From assembly GCF_009664365.1 (NCBI RefSeq), contig NZ_CP044310.1:941001-1005000 (forward strand): DNA of 64,000 nt. The letters run 5' to 3'. Origin of the DNA: Paenibacillus xylanilyticus (lineage in GTDB: Bacteria; Bacillota; Bacilli; Paenibacillales; Paenibacillaceae). Position numbers and translations under genes: made by a program. Under the pieces are notes generated by a model. The model searched no databases and was not told where the DNA came from. It saw only the letters and a program-made list of their open reading frames with translations. Position 1 is the stretch's first letter. Each line of letters starts with the position of its first letter. Positions 20,278-29,892 of the stretch are shown piece by piece.

Positions 20278-21801
20278 ATGAACGGAGAAGGGAGTGTGCA
20301 GGCGGTAGGCATTACCAATCTAAGGTGCAAGTTCCCGGGAGAGCAGGACCTGGTATTCCAGGGCTTGTCTCTCTCCGTGCGTAAAGGGGAAAAAGTGCTG
20401 CTGCTCGGTCCAAGTGGTTCAGGCAAGTCCACGCTGCTGCAAATATTGAGCGGTCTTATTCCGCGTTCCGTGGAAATCCCGATGAAATGTGATGAGATTC
20501 AGGTGCCGATTCAGCCAGGCATTGTATTCCAGGACCCGGATACCCAATTTTGTATGTCCTATACAGATGAAGAGATTGCTTTTGTGCTTGAAAATCGGAA
20601 TATCCCAAGGGACCAGATGCCTGAGCTGATTCAACATTATATGGAGCTCGTTGGCCTTTCTTTTGAACATAATCGTGCATGGATTCAATCGATGTCCCAG
20701 GGGATGAAGCAGCGCCTTGCGATTGCCTCTATTCTTGCCATGGAGCCGGATGTCCTGTTTCTGGATGAACCAACAGCACTGCTCGATGATGAGGGAACCA
20801 CGCAGGTATGGGATACGGTGAAGCAGGTCGCACAAGATAAGACACTCATTATCGTGGAACACAAAATCAATGAGGTGGTGGACGTGGTTGACCGAATCAT
20901 CGTGCTATCACCCGAAGGGAAGATTGTGGCCGACGGACAGGCGGAACAGGTCTTTGCGAACGAGAGGGATATGCTTAAGGAGTATGGCATCTGGTATCCG
21001 GGAGTATGGGAGGAACGTGGAGCTCGGAAGGTTGAAGCGAAGCGACAGGATTCTCAAGAAGCCTTTAAGCATATGACGTCCGGATCTGGCAGTCGCACAG
21101 AAGTCGAAGAAGATGATTCCAGGGAATCAGGTGTATACCATCCGGCACTCGAATTGAGGCAATTCACAGGGCTGCGAGGGAAGAATCCGGTTGTACAGAT
21201 CGATCACGCTGACGTATTTCACGGGGATTGGGTAGGAATCGTTGGAGCTAATGGCGCTGGAAAAAGTTCATTATTGCTTTCCCTGATGAATATCCTGAAG
21301 ACGACGGGACATTATCGTGTTGAAGGACAACGGCCCGGCAGGATCAGAGAGCTGGCTGACCGCATTGCATTCGTGTTTCAGAATCCGGAATTTCAATTCG
21401 TTACGAATTCGGTTCTGGATGAGGTGGAATTTTCCTTACTCGGGGGAGAACTTACTGCGGAAGAGCGACGGGCCAGAAGCATTGAAATGCTGGAGCAATT
21501 TGGACTCAGTGAGCTGTCTGGGAGGCACCCGTATCAATTGTCGATGGGACAGAAACGCCGTCTCAGTGTAGCTTCTGCTATGGTTCGCAGACAGCGGATA
21601 TTGCTGCTGGATGAGCCCACATTCGGACAGGATGCACGTAATACGTTTGCCATGCTGGGACAACTGGAGCGCCTGCGTCGCGCGGGGACGGCCGTGGTCA
21701 TGGTGACACATGATCAGGAGATCGTGAACCGATATTGTACGAAAGTGTGGACTGTAGAAGAGGGGAGGGTTACGCATGCAGCTATCGTTTCCTCATCGTG
21801 A
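20278..21801 (+). CDS. ykoD: ECF transporter fused double ATPase
   Basis: A single 507-aa chain with two ABC ATPase domains energising the ECF complex. The first half (about 10-240) has Walker A GPSGSGKST, a degenerate signature MSQGMKQR, and Walker B VLFLDEPTALLDD. A linker of about 50 polar residues follows. The second half (about 290-505) has Walker A GANGAGKSS, signature LSMGQKRR, and Walker B ILLLDEPTFGQD with VTHDQE. Both sites look competent apart from the S/M substitutions in the signatures. It starts immediately after the ykoE stop and overlaps ykoC by 26 bp. Confidence 0.93.
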   Translation: MNGEGSVQAVGITNLRCKFPGEQDLVFQGLSLSVRKGEKVLLLGPSGSGKSTLLQILSGLIPRSVEIPMKCDEIQVPIQPGIVFQDPDTQFCMSYTDEEIAFVLENRNIPRDQMPELIQHYMELVGLSFEHNRAWIQSMSQGMKQRLAIASILAMEPDVLFLDEPTALLDDEGTTQVWDTVKQVAQDKTLIIVEHKINEVVDVVDRIIVLSPEGKIVADGQAEQVFANERDMLKEYGIWYPGVWEERGARKVEAKRQDSQEAFKHMTSGSGSRTEVEEDDSRESGVYHPALELRQFTGLRGKNPVVQIDHADVFHGDWVGIVGANGAGKSSLLLSLMNILKTTGHYRVEGQRPGRIRELADRIAFVFQNPEFQFVTNSVLDEVEFSLLGGELTAEERRARSIEMLEQFGLSELSGRHPYQLSMGQKRRLSVASAMVRRQRILLLDEPTFGQDARNTFAMLGQLERLRRAGTAVVMVTHDQEIVNRYCTKVWTVEEGRVTHAAIVSSS

Positions 21802-22570
21802 AACCTGGCTGCACGCCGTGAATCCGGGCCTTAAAGTTATTTTCCTGACCCTGATGTTTATCCTGGTTATTCTTATTCACAATCTGAACGTCATGATCAA
21901 TGTAGCGGTTGTCATGCTTCTGTTACTATGCTGGGCGGGTCATCCTTGGCATCGGCTGCTGCTCTATGCGTCGCCTTTTATATTGATCTTTATCTCCACC
22001 TCCACAGGCATGATGATGTTTGGTAAAGGCGAGACGACGTGGTACAAATATGGACTGATACATATCACGGAGGAGAGCTTCTATCGCGGGCTGCACCTGG
22101 GGTTTCGTTCCCTGAGCATGGCGGCTGCGGGATTGTTGTTTGGCCTGACCACACGTCCGGTTCATCTATTCTACTCGCTGATGCAGGAGTGGCGTCTTCC
22201 GCCCAAGTATGCCTATAGCTTTTTGGCCGCCATGCGCATGATTCCCATTCTGCTGGACGAATTCCAGACGCTGCGTTATGCCATTCGCATCCGCGGTACG
22301 CAGCAGCGTGTTTCATACTGGAACGTCTATGGAACCTTGAAGCGGTATGCGATTCCCCTGCTGGCGCAGAGCATCCGGCGGGCAGAGCGCATGGCCATCG
22401 CCATGGAGGCAAAAGGATTCGCAGACGGCGCGAGCCGGACGTATTACATCCAGACCGGGTATTCCCGGGCGGATCTGTATTTTGTGTTGTATTTTATAAC
22501 AACCCTTACTATAGGTTACATGTTAGGCTGGGAATTCCCTTATTACCCGGCGATGCTGGATGTCAGATGA
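21776..22570 (+). CDS. ykoC: ECF transporter transmembrane (T) subunit
   Basis: EcfT-type membrane coupling subunit of 264 aa with about five membrane segments. The coupling-helix motifs lie near residues 175-215 (the region RMIPILLDEFQTLRYAIRIRG and the later SIRRAERMAIAMEAKGF, which includes the ARG/KGF-type box). It overlaps the ATPase gene and ends the operon. No YkoF-like thiamin-binding protein is present, unlike in the B. subtilis ykoFEDC operon. Confidence 0.9.
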   Translation: MQLSFPHRETWLHAVNPGLKVIFLTLMFILVILIHNLNVMINVAVVMLLLLCWAGHPWHRLLLYASPFILIFISTSTGMMMFGKGETTWYKYGLIHITEESFYRGLHLGFRSLSMAAAGLLFGLTTRPVHLFYSLMQEWRLPPKYAYSFLAAMRMIPILLDEFQTLRYAIRIRGTQQRVSYWNVYGTLKRYAIPLLAQSIRRAERMAIAMEAKGFADGASRTYYIQTGYSRADLYFVLYFITTLTIGYMLGWEFPYYPAMLDVR

Positions 22571-22666
22571 AGAGAAGGGACGGACATTTTTTTGGCGGTA
22601 CAGTAACTTTTTCTTGTTCAAAACGTCTTTAATGGAAATAACTTCAAAAGGATGGAGTGAACCAAC

Positions 22667-24952
22667 GTGAAGGCAGGCGGGAACTGGCGAAAAAAGGGTT
22701 ACAGGTGGATCACCATTACCGGAGCAGCTGCTGTGATCGTTACAGGATACATGCTGCTGGATCTGAATGTGGCTGCCCGTGAAGGCCAAGCCCCAATATC
22801 AGTTACACAAGCCCTATCGGCAGCCATAACCTATAAAGCTGGAGAAACCGTCACTTTGGGAAAAGGCCTGCCTAGGTATGCCCAACCGATGGATCACAAG
22901 GTTCCCGTTGATCAGATGAGAATAACTACATATACCTCCGGCGGGGAAAAGCTGAAAGTACAGATTGTTCGCGGAGATTGGATTAGGTTGAATCATAGCG
23001 AGTTCGGGAGTTTCTGGGTGCCGGGATGGTACGCATCCAAGGAAAGTCAGACGATGAAAAGGTCCACACCGCAGAACTTTACACTCCGGGCGGGAAGTAA
23101 ACTGTATCTGTATCCTGGAAGCCAGACAAGCTGGCCTTCTGCCAGTTCTCTAACGGATCATGCGCTAATTGTTGCATCTACGAAGGAGTGGTATGGTGTC
23201 TCCGTTCCTCCGCGAACCTGGAATAAAGAGTCGAACGTATACCGTCCAGCCATAATCTGGGTTAGGGCGAAGGACGTACAACAGCGCGTGAACGTAGCGG
23301 ACGGCTGGTTCGGGAATCAGTCCTCCATGTCTATAGCGGATGTGCGGCATCTGACGGATATTTTATTAGATAAAAGCACGACCTCAAAACAAGCTGCTCA
23401 GTGGCTCGGCGAGCCGGATTGGAAAGAGCATTCCCAGAATCTGAATGAAACCCATGTTTCCATGAGCATTGGACAGACCTGGCGATATGAGCGGGAAGAC
23501 GCACAGTTTCTGGTAACGTTTAGCAAGACAGGAAAGCTGGTGCAGACACGCTGGAACATCCCGGTGGATGATCGTAATAATGTGGTCCCTTCGGATTGGA
23601 ATTTCAGTCGTTCGGACGACTATCAGTTCACAACCCAAATTCTTGGCAAAACCCTGCCTGCAACGTTACCTTGGAAATCCACATGGACCAATCAGGGCAA
23701 GCTGAATTATCCCTTTCTGCAAGCTGCAACAGCGGATGTGCTTCTGATGAAAGGAGACGACGGTGGATTTAGCGGCATGCATTATGACAAATCCGTGTAC
23801 GCCCTTGATCGACATACCGGGGAAAATGTGTGGGAGATTCATGCAGGCTTCGGTGCACTCCAAGCACAATTGGATGCGAAGCGCGATGGCGTAACGATCT
23901 TTACGTCCTATGCTCCGGGAGATAAGGAGTACAAGGATCGCATACGTCACATCAAACTATCGGATGGGAAAGTGCAGTGGGAATACAAAACCGGCTCCAA
24001 ACTTTCACTTCGTGGTATTACAGCTGCGGAGAATGTTGTGGTGGTGGATAGCCCGGTTGCGGAAGGCTCCAGTCAGGGACGGATCACCGTGCTGAACAGT
24101 TCTAATGGCAAAACCCTCTGGACTAAGAAGCTAAGTGCCGGATATCAATTGTTCAACCAGACAGCAGCTGACCCGTATGTGATGTATTGGGAGAAAAATC
24201 AACTGGTTGCAGCTGACCCGCTATCAGGTCGTACGGTATGGAGTATCAAAACCGGTAAGCCTACTGTGGATCATATCGAGAATGATCCGTACTTCGACGG
24301 AATCACCCGTCTTGATCCATTCGCAGAGGCAAAGCCTGAACGCTGGATGCTGCTTGGGGATCAGTGGGTGTTGGTCGATCTGAATTCAGGCAAGAAACTT
24401 GCTCACTTTCAAGCCCGGAACGGACAGCGCTTCGAAGTGCTGAATGATGGCATGCTGTTGATCCGCGAGAATAAGCAAGGTGAGCATTACGGCGATTATT
24501 CTGATTTTACAACGACGCTGTATGATGCCAAGAACGATAAAAAACGATGGACGTTAAACGACAAGGTTGAGCGAGGGTTTGTGGCAGACGATCAACTATA
24601 TGTAATCAAGAACGGCTATCCGGCCGCACTGGATTATCAAACGGGAAAAACACGCTGGGACGCACAATATACCATCTCTTCCTTGAGATACCCTACCAAC
24701 CAGGGAAGTTACCTAGTTATCGACGACCAACTCCTGTTACCCATGGGTGAGGATCTTCTGATCATGAACAAAGAGGATGGTACACTGGTCGGCCGAGTGC
24801 ATGACGTGGTCATGGGATCGCCGGAACACCGGGATCGGGATGCCAAAAATGGCACAATAAATCGGATAGGTGATGAAATCTACATCGGTTCTTCGAACGG
24901 CAGATTCAGCTTGTATCATGTAAACGATTTAAAAACAGATATCTCTCGTTAA
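22667..24952 (+). CDS. exported PQQ-repeat beta-propeller protein
   Basis: A 761-aa protein with an N-terminal membrane anchor (residues about 12-34, WITITGAAAVIVTGYMLLDL). A region of about 300 residues follows, with SH3-like features (GDWIRLN, FWVPGWYA) and a KWxG-type GEPDWKEHSQNL segment. A C-terminal eight-bladed-like propeller then carries recognisable PQQ-type blade signatures: VYALDRHTGENVWE, KLSDGKVQWEYKTG, VLNSSNGKTLWTKKL, AADPLSGRTVWSIKTG, LYDAKNDKKRWTL, LDYQTGKTRWDAQY. No calcium/PQQ active-site set was identified, so it is more likely a scaffold or sensor than a dehydrogenase (inference). The start is GTG at 22667 with GGATGGAG upstream. Confidence 0.82.
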   Translation: MKAGGNWRKKGYRWITITGAAAVIVTGYMLLDLNVAAREGQAPISVTQALSAAITYKAGETVTLGKGLPRYAQPMDHKVPVDQMRITTYTSGGEKLKVQIVRGDWIRLNHSEFGSFWVPGWYASKESQTMKRSTPQNFTLRAGSKLYLYPGSQTSWPSASSLTDHALIVASTKEWYGVSVPPRTWNKESNVYRPAIIWVRAKDVQQRVNVADGWFGNQSSMSIADVRHLTDILLDKSTTSKQAAQWLGEPDWKEHSQNLNETHVSMSIGQTWRYEREDAQFLVTFSKTGKLVQTRWNIPVDDRNNVVPSDWNFSRSDDYQFTTQILGKTLPATLPWKSTWTNQGKLNYPFLQAATADVLLMKGDDGGFSGMHYDKSVYALDRHTGENVWEIHAGFGALQAQLDAKRDGVTIFTSYAPGDKEYKDRIRHIKLSDGKVQWEYKTGSKLSLRGITAAENVVVVDSPVAEGSSQGRITVLNSSNGKTLWTKKLSAGYQLFNQTAADPYVMYWEKNQLVAADPLSGRTVWSIKTGKPTVDHIENDPYFDGITRLDPFAEAKPERWMLLGDQWVLVDLNSGKKLAHFQARNGQRFEVLNDGMLLIRENKQGEHYGDYSDFTTTLYDAKNDKKRWTLNDKVERGFVADDQLYVIKNGYPAALDYQTGKTRWDAQYTISSLRYPTNQGSYLVIDDQLLLPMGEDLLIMNKEDGTLVGRVHDVVMGSPEHRDRDAKNGTINRIGDEIYIGSSNGRFSLYHVNDLKTDISR

Positions 24953-25082
24953 GGCTTGTTTCACACAGAATGTTGCTTTATTATAAATGAACAGGATTGC
25001 TCGCGCTCCGGTTATCGGCTGTGCGGGCTTTCTTCATGTGTTCTCGAAGGACCATGCATGATTAATCGCAGGAGGAATCTCC

Positions 25083-25871
25083 ATGATTTCATTATACGGC
25101 GTAAGCAAGCGTTATAACGAACGTGGGTCCCGGGCTGATCAGGGATTCGAGGCGTTAAGCTCTGTCTCGCTTGAAGTGGGACAGGGAGAGATTCACGGTA
25201 TCATTGGTTCCAGCGGTGCGGGCAAATCAACGCTTCTCCGCATGCTGAACGGGCTTGAAAAGCCGGACTCCGGTGATGTAACCGTAGGCGGACAGCAGCT
25301 GACCCGGATGAGCGAAAGAGCCCTTCGTCAGGCGCGTCGTTCCATCGGCATGATTTTTCAGCACTTTAATCTGGTGAGCAACCGAACGGTGATTGGCAAT
25401 GTATGCATGCCTCTTGAACTGGCGGGTGTTTCCCGGAGAGAACGAGAAGAACGCGGACTTGAGGTGTTGAGATTCGTGGGTCTCGAGGATAAGGCGAAAC
25501 AATATCCGGCCCAGTTAAGCGGAGGACAGAAGCAGCGCGTGGCTATTGCGAGGGCTCTTGCGAGCCGGCCTGATGTATTGCTCTGCGATGAACCAACGTC
25601 TTCGCTTGATCCTCAGACAACGAACGGTATTCTGGATGTGCTGCGCCATGTGAATGAAACACTGGGTGTGACCATCGTGCTGGTTACGCATGAGATGGAG
25701 GTTGCGCGCAGACTCTGCCACCAAATTTCCGTGATGAGAGAAGGGCGTATTGTCCGAACGCTAACGGAAGCGGAAGTACGCAGTATTCCCGCACCACAGC
25801 CGGATTTGCTAACGTCCTTGCTTACTGGTGAAGAGGCGGAGCCATGGGAAACGGAGGACGAGGAACGATGA
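25083..25871 (+). CDS. metN: methionine ABC transporter ATPase, without NIL domain
   Basis: ATPase of the MetNPQ importer. Walker A GSSGAGKST (about residues 42-50), IGMIFQHFNLVSNRTV (MetN-type Q-loop context), signature LSGGQKQR, Walker B VLLCDEPTSSLDP and switch VTHEME are intact. At 262 aa it is about 80 residues shorter than typical MetN. The C-terminal NIL domain that binds methionine for trans-inhibition is missing, replaced by an acidic tail (GEEAEPWETEDEER). The AGGAGGAA site fits the ATG at 25083, and it overlaps metP by 4 bp. No SAM (S-box) riboswitch is visible in the 130-bp leader. Confidence 0.9.
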   Translation: MISLYGVSKRYNERGSRADQGFEALSSVSLEVGQGEIHGIIGSSGAGKSTLLRMLNGLEKPDSGDVTVGGQQLTRMSERALRQARRSIGMIFQHFNLVSNRTVIGNVCMPLELAGVSRREREERGLEVLRFVGLEDKAKQYPAQLSGGQKQRVAIARALASRPDVLLCDEPTSSLDPQTTNGILDVLRHVNETLGVTIVLVTHEMEVARRLCHQISVMREGRIVRTLTEAEVRSIPAPQPDLLTSLLTGEEAEPWETEDEER

Positions 25872-26536
25872 TACCTGAATCCATATTGAAGTACCAGGAT
25901 GAGATATGGAAGGCGATCGGAGAGACCTTTGTCATGGTTGGCATCTCGATTGGAGCAGCTGTCCTGATTGGGCTTCCACTCGGCACGCTGCTGTATCTGT
26001 TCCGAAGAGGACAACGATATGAGAACAGGCCGCTGTTCACGATTCTGGGCAGCCTGGTCAATATCATTCGTTCGTTCCCGTTTCTGCTGCTGGTCGTATT
26101 CATGATTCCGTTCACGCGTATGATTGTGGGAACGGCGATGGGGACATTGGCAGCGGCGGTGCCGCTTTCCGTTATTGCGATTGCCTACTATGCCCGCCTG
26201 GTAGAACAGGCACTGCTCGATGTGCCCAAAGGTGTGGTTGAGGCGGCATCCTCTATGGGTGCATCAACCATGCAGCTTGTGCTGAAATTTTTGTATGTGG
26301 AAGCACGTTCAGGTCTCGTACTCGGACTGACCACGGCGACGATCAGTTTTATCTCCTATTCCACGGTGATGGGCATTGTCGGCGGTGGAGGTGTTGGTGA
26401 TTTTGCCATTCGTTACGGATATCAGCGGTTCGAGACGGAGATCATGGTATTTACGATCATCATTATGATCATTCTGGTGCAGATGATCCAGTTTACCGGA
26501 AGCAGATTATCCCGCTGGCTTGATCGCAGATCATGA
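25868..26536 (+). CDS. metP: methionine ABC transporter permease
   Basis: A 222-aa permease with five membrane segments and the D-methionine permease signature (VPLSVIAIAYYARLVEQALLDVPKGVVEAASSMGAS). The C-terminal half has TVMGIVGGGGVGDFAIRYGYQRF, characteristic of MetI/MetP. The frame opens at 25844, but the ATG at 25868 overlaps the metN stop (ATGA) and has GAGGACGAGGAA upstream, so that is the likely start. Confidence 0.92.
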   Translation: MIPESILKYQDEIWKAIGETFVMVGISIGAAVLIGLPLGTLLYLFRRGQRYENRPLFTILGSLVNIIRSFPFLLLVVFMIPFTRMIVGTAMGTLAAAVPLSVIAIAYYARLVEQALLDVPKGVVEAASSMGASTMQLVLKFLYVEARSGLVLGLTTATISFISYSTVMGIVGGGGVGDFAIRYGYQRFETEIMVFTIIIMIILVQMIQFTGSRLSRWLDRRS

Positions 26537-26604
26537 GGCAAACAAGGTTAAAGGGCGAGAAGAATTTAGGATGACATTACAGACTACACGATGAAGGGGC
26601 TAGA

Positions 26605-27450
26605 ATGAAAATGAAATCAAAAATGATCCTTATGCTGCTCGCAGTGATGCTGGTTGTATCCGCATGCGGCAAAAAAGAAGAGACACCTGCTGCGGAGGGT
26701 AATAATGAAGGCAGCCAAGCAACTCAGGAAGTGACGTTGAAAGTGGCAACATTGATTCCGCCAATGACCGATGTACTGGATATTGTGAAGCCGCTGCTTA
26801 AAGAAGATGGCGTGAATTTGGAAGTTGTCGTTCTGTCTGATAACGTTCAACCGAATACGGCTTTGAAAGACAAGGAAGTTGATGCTAACTTCTTCCAGCA
26901 CGTGCCTTACATGAACCAATTCAACGAAGCCAATAATGCGAACCTGGTAGCTGTACAGCCGATCTACAACGCGATCTACGGTGCGTATTCCAAAAAGTAC
27001 AAAACCACTGAAGAACTGCCTGAAGGAGCAACGGTTGCTATTGCCAATGACCCTTCCAACATTGGACGCTCACTCGTAATGATGGAACAAAACGGTCTGA
27101 TCAAGCTGAAAGAAGGCGTAGGATTCAACGCAACACAGGCGGATATTATTGAGAATCCGAAGAACTTCAAGTTCCAGGAAGTGGACCTGCTCATGCTGGC
27201 CCGCATGCTGGATGATGCAGATCTGGTTGCCATGACACCGGCGTATGCAAGCCCGCTGGGACTTACACCGAAGAAGGATGCACTGTTCACGGAAAAGGAT
27301 GACTCCCATTTTGCCATCACTTTGGTTGCACGTGAGGATAACAAGGATTCCGAAGCCATTCAGAAGCTGGCCAAACGCATGGCAGGCCCTGAAGTGAAGG
27401 CTTTCTTCGAAGAGAAGTATGCAGACATCGCCATTCCGGCGTTTGAATAA
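26605..27450 (+). CDS. metQ: methionine-binding lipoprotein
   Basis: NlpA-family lipoprotein of 281 aa that captures methionine at the outer face of the membrane. Lipobox LVVSAC places the lipidated Cys at about residue 22. VATLIPPMTDVLDIVKPLLKEDGVNLEVVVLSDNVQPNTALKDKEVDANFFQHVPYM is diagnostic (parts quoted as landmarks near residues 50-105). It is followed by YNAIYGAYSKK and a strong terminator. The gene completes the metNPQ operon. Confidence 0.93.
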   Translation: MKMKSKMILMLLAVMLVVSACGKKEETPAAEGNNEGSQATQEVTLKVATLIPPMTDVLDIVKPLLKEDGVNLEVVVLSDNVQPNTALKDKEVDANFFQHVPYMNQFNEANNANLVAVQPIYNAIYGAYSKKYKTTEELPEGATVAIANDPSNIGRSLVMMEQNGLIKLKEGVGFNATQADIIENPKNFKFQEVDLLMLARMLDDADLVAMTPAYASPLGLTPKKDALFTEKDDSHFAITLVAREDNKDSEAIQKLAKRMAGPEVKAFFEEKYADIAIPAFE

Positions 27451-27511
27451 CATTTGCTACGCATAGATTGATCTAATCCATATCCGATACAAAGGGCTGG
27501 ATGATCATCAA

Positions 27512-27546
27512 AAAGATCCGAGCGGAAACCGCTCGGATCTTTTTTC
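27512..27546 (+). terminator. metNPQ terminator
   Basis: AAGATCCGAGCGG / CCGCTCGGATCTT around an AAA loop, then a T-run. Confidence 0.92.
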
Positions 27547-27569
27547 GTTTGGTTGCATTGGAATGCTGT

Positions 27570-28436
27570 TTATACGTTAGGTCTGGCTTGTCGTTCCTTC
27601 TCACGTTCCATAAGGCGCATCAATTTCCGCTCGGTGGCCGTATCCTGTGCAGGAGTGTATATACTGCAGCGCAGATCAGTATTACCCTGAACCTGTAACG
27701 AGGTCAGATTGAACAACATTTTGCCGGCTCTGGAATGTCTGAATTCAATCAGTACGTCTGGTGCACTGCTCACGCTGCTTTGTTTCCACAGGGACTGGAA
27801 TTCCGGATATCGATCCATCATTTCATTCAGAAACAGATTGTACCATTCATCATCGACATATTGGCCGTAATAGGCACGGAAGATCGCAAGGTATCCGAGG
27901 ACAAAATCCTCCCAGTTGACTGCCAGTCTCCGAAATTCCTTGCGCTCAAATAATAGACTAATCATGTTTCGCTGTTCGGCAGGAATCTGCTCAAAATCAA
28001 TGAAGACATGACTGGCAGCTTCATTCCAGCCAACAATGTAGCAGCGGCGATCGGAAATAATGGTGGGACAATTCTGGAGCTCCTGCAGTATTTTTTGCAG
28101 GGAAGGATGGAGCTGGTAAGGCTCTTCCTCACGGATATGAAGTTCGGAGTAATGCTCCATGGCAAGGGAGAACAAGTACTTGCGTTCATCCGGGGTCAGC
28201 TTGAGTGCGGAAGCTATGTTATCCAATACCGAATGGGAAACCTGAATATCCCTTCCTTGTTCCAGCCAGGTGTACCAAGTCGTGCTTACGCCCGCCAATT
28301 GGGCTACCTCTTCTCTTCTTAAACCCGGTGTTCTGCGCCGGGTGCCTTCCAGCAAACCGACCGCTGACGGAGCTATTTTGGCGCGTTGAGTTTTCAAAAA
28401 TACGGATAAAGCCTGAAGCCTGACATCCTGGTTCAT
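27570..28436 (-). CDS. XRE-family regulator with MmyB-like ligand-binding domain
   Basis: A 288-aa transcription regulator. The N-terminal helix-turn-helix (about 5-75) has RRTPGLRREEVAQLAGVSTTWYTWLEQGR and VLDNIASALKLTPDERKYLF, typical of this family. The C-terminal part (about 110-265) is an MmyB-type PAS-like pocket with LQNCPTIISDRRCYIVGWNEAASHVF, and it may bind a fatty acid or other lipid (known for the family). The adjacent ketosynthase gene is divergent and a plausible target. ATG at 28436 has GGTGGA upstream; the open frame continues to 28457. Confidence 0.9.
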   Translation of the reverse strand: MNQDVRLQALSVFLKTQRAKIAPSAVGLLEGTRRRTPGLRREEVAQLAGVSTTWYTWLEQGRDIQVSHSVLDNIASALKLTPDERKYLFSLAMEHYSELHIREEEPYQLHPSLQKILQELQNCPTIISDRRCYIVGWNEAASHVFIDFEQIPAEQRNMISLLFERKEFRRLAVNWEDFVLGYLAIFRAYYGQYVDDEWYNLFLNEMMDRYPEFQSLWKQSSVSSAPDVLIEFRHSRAGKMLFNLTSLQVQGNTDLRCSIYTPAQDTATERKLMRLMEREKERQARPNV

Positions 28437-28576
28437 CTCATTCCACCCCAACCTCATTTATCATGGTAGTCATTATACTATTATAATTCACAACTTGTAA
28501 TAGGATACTGCACGTGCCAATATAAATGCAGAAGTTCAGTCGGTTAGCCTGAATGGCTAGGGAGGATGAGTTAGAT

Positions 28577-29821
28577 ATGGAACGTGAACGTGTTGTGATT
28601 ACCGGTATGGGAATTGTCTCGCCGCTGGGCAATGATGTAGTTACATTTTGGAACGGACTTGTGAAAGGACAGTCAGGAGTATCATTAATTGAAAGCTTCG
28701 ATACCACTTCATATAAAACCAAAATGGCTGGTGTGGTCCGAGATTTTGACGGAGAGGGTCGCTTCGGACGCAAGGAAGCCCGTCGTATGGATCGATTTTG
28801 CCAATTTGCTGTAGCGGCAGCTGACGATGCTCTTGTGCATTCGGGACTGGATATGGAGAAAGTCGACAGGGAACGGGTTGGGGTATACATTGGTTCCGGC
28901 ATCGGCGGCATTCAAACGCTGATGGAGCAAGGAAAACTGTTGTCCGAACGTGGTCCCAGCCGAGTTAGTCCGACCCTTGTGCCAATGATGATTTCCAATA
29001 TGGCAGCTGCCATGGTGAGCATGAAATTCGGATGTTGGGGACCGACGCTTTCACCTGTGACTGCCTGTTCCATTGGAAATACAGCCATAGGTGAGGCCTT
29101 CCGGCTGATTCGTGACGGAGGTGCAGATGTCATTATTGCCGGGGGAACCGAAGCAGCTATCACGGAAGTTTCGCTAGCCAGCTTTGGTAATGCCACCGCG
29201 TTATCCACAAGAAACGAAGCCTACGAAATGGCGAGTCGCCCCTTTGACGCTGGAAGAGATGGGTTTGTGATGGCAGAAGGTGCGGGGATTGTGGTAGTAG
29301 AGTCTCTATCACACGCTCTGGCTAGAAACGCAAATATTCTGGCTGAAATTGTTGGATATGGTGCCAGTTCAGACGCATATCATATGGTAGCGACCCATCC
29401 GGAAGGTCGCGGAGCGTTCCTGGCCATGAGAGCTGCGCTTGCAGACGCGAAGCTTCAGCCTGATGACGTGCATGTGATTAACGCCCACGCAACCAGTACC
29501 GAAGCAGGAGATCTTTCGGAGACCCGAGCGATTAAACAGCTCTTCGGTGAAGCTGCGTATCGTATTCCCGTGACGGCCAATAAATCAATGACTGGGCACA
29601 TGCTGGGAGCCGCTGGTGGAGCGGAAGCCATCTCACTGATTCAAACCTTGCAGCATGGCATCATTCCACCAACGATTCATCAGGAGCAGCAGGACCCCGA
29701 CTGTGATCTGGATTATGTACCTAATGAAGCCAGAGAGGCAGAGATGAAGATCGGAATGTCCAATTCCTTTGGTTTTGGCGGGCATAATGCCGTCGTTGTT
29801 TTTCGCAAATATACATCCTGA
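28577..29821 (+). CDS. fabF: beta-ketoacyl-ACP synthase II-type enzyme
   Basis: Elongating condensing enzyme of 414 aa. The catalytic triad is intact: Cys164 in TACSIGN, His304 in NAHATSTEAGD, His341 in SMTGHMLGAAGG. The N-terminal RVVITGMGIVSPLGNDV and terminal NSFGFGGHNAVVVF are family hallmarks. I start at the ATG at 28577, because GGAGGA at 28561-28566 serves it; the ATG at 28553 lies upstream of that site. No acyl carrier protein, FabH, FabD or FabG gene is nearby, so it is probably an additional copy to the housekeeping enzyme (inference). It is divergent from the XRE/MmyB regulator. Confidence 0.92.
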   Translation: MERERVVITGMGIVSPLGNDVVTFWNGLVKGQSGVSLIESFDTTSYKTKMAGVVRDFDGEGRFGRKEARRMDRFCQFAVAAADDALVHSGLDMEKVDRERVGVYIGSGIGGIQTLMEQGKLLSERGPSRVSPTLVPMMISNMAAAMVSMKFGCWGPTLSPVTACSIGNTAIGEAFRLIRDGGADVIIAGGTEAAITEVSLASFGNATALSTRNEAYEMASRPFDAGRDGFVMAEGAGIVVVESLSHALARNANILAEIVGYGASSDAYHMVATHPEGRGAFLAMRAALADAKLQPDDVHVINAHATSTEAGDLSETRAIKQLFGEAAYRIPVTANKSMTGHMLGAAGGAEAISLIQTLQHGIIPPTIHQEQQDPDCDLDYVPNEAREAEMKIGMSNSFGFGGHNAVVVFRKYTS

Positions 29822-29826
29822 CAACA

Positions 29827-29867
29827 AGAGAACAGCAGCAGCCGAAGGGCTGTGCTGTTCTCTTTTT
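29827..29867 (+). terminator. terminator after fabF
   Basis: AGAGAACAGC / GCTGTTCTCT with an inner AGCAGCC/GGCTGT stem, followed by TTTTT. Confidence 0.88.
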
Positions 29868-29892
29868 AAATGCGTTTGGTCACCTGTATTCT

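Noticed and set aside
24953..25082. Possible SAM riboswitch before metN
   Set aside because: I looked for the S-box core blocks and found none in the 130-bp leader.
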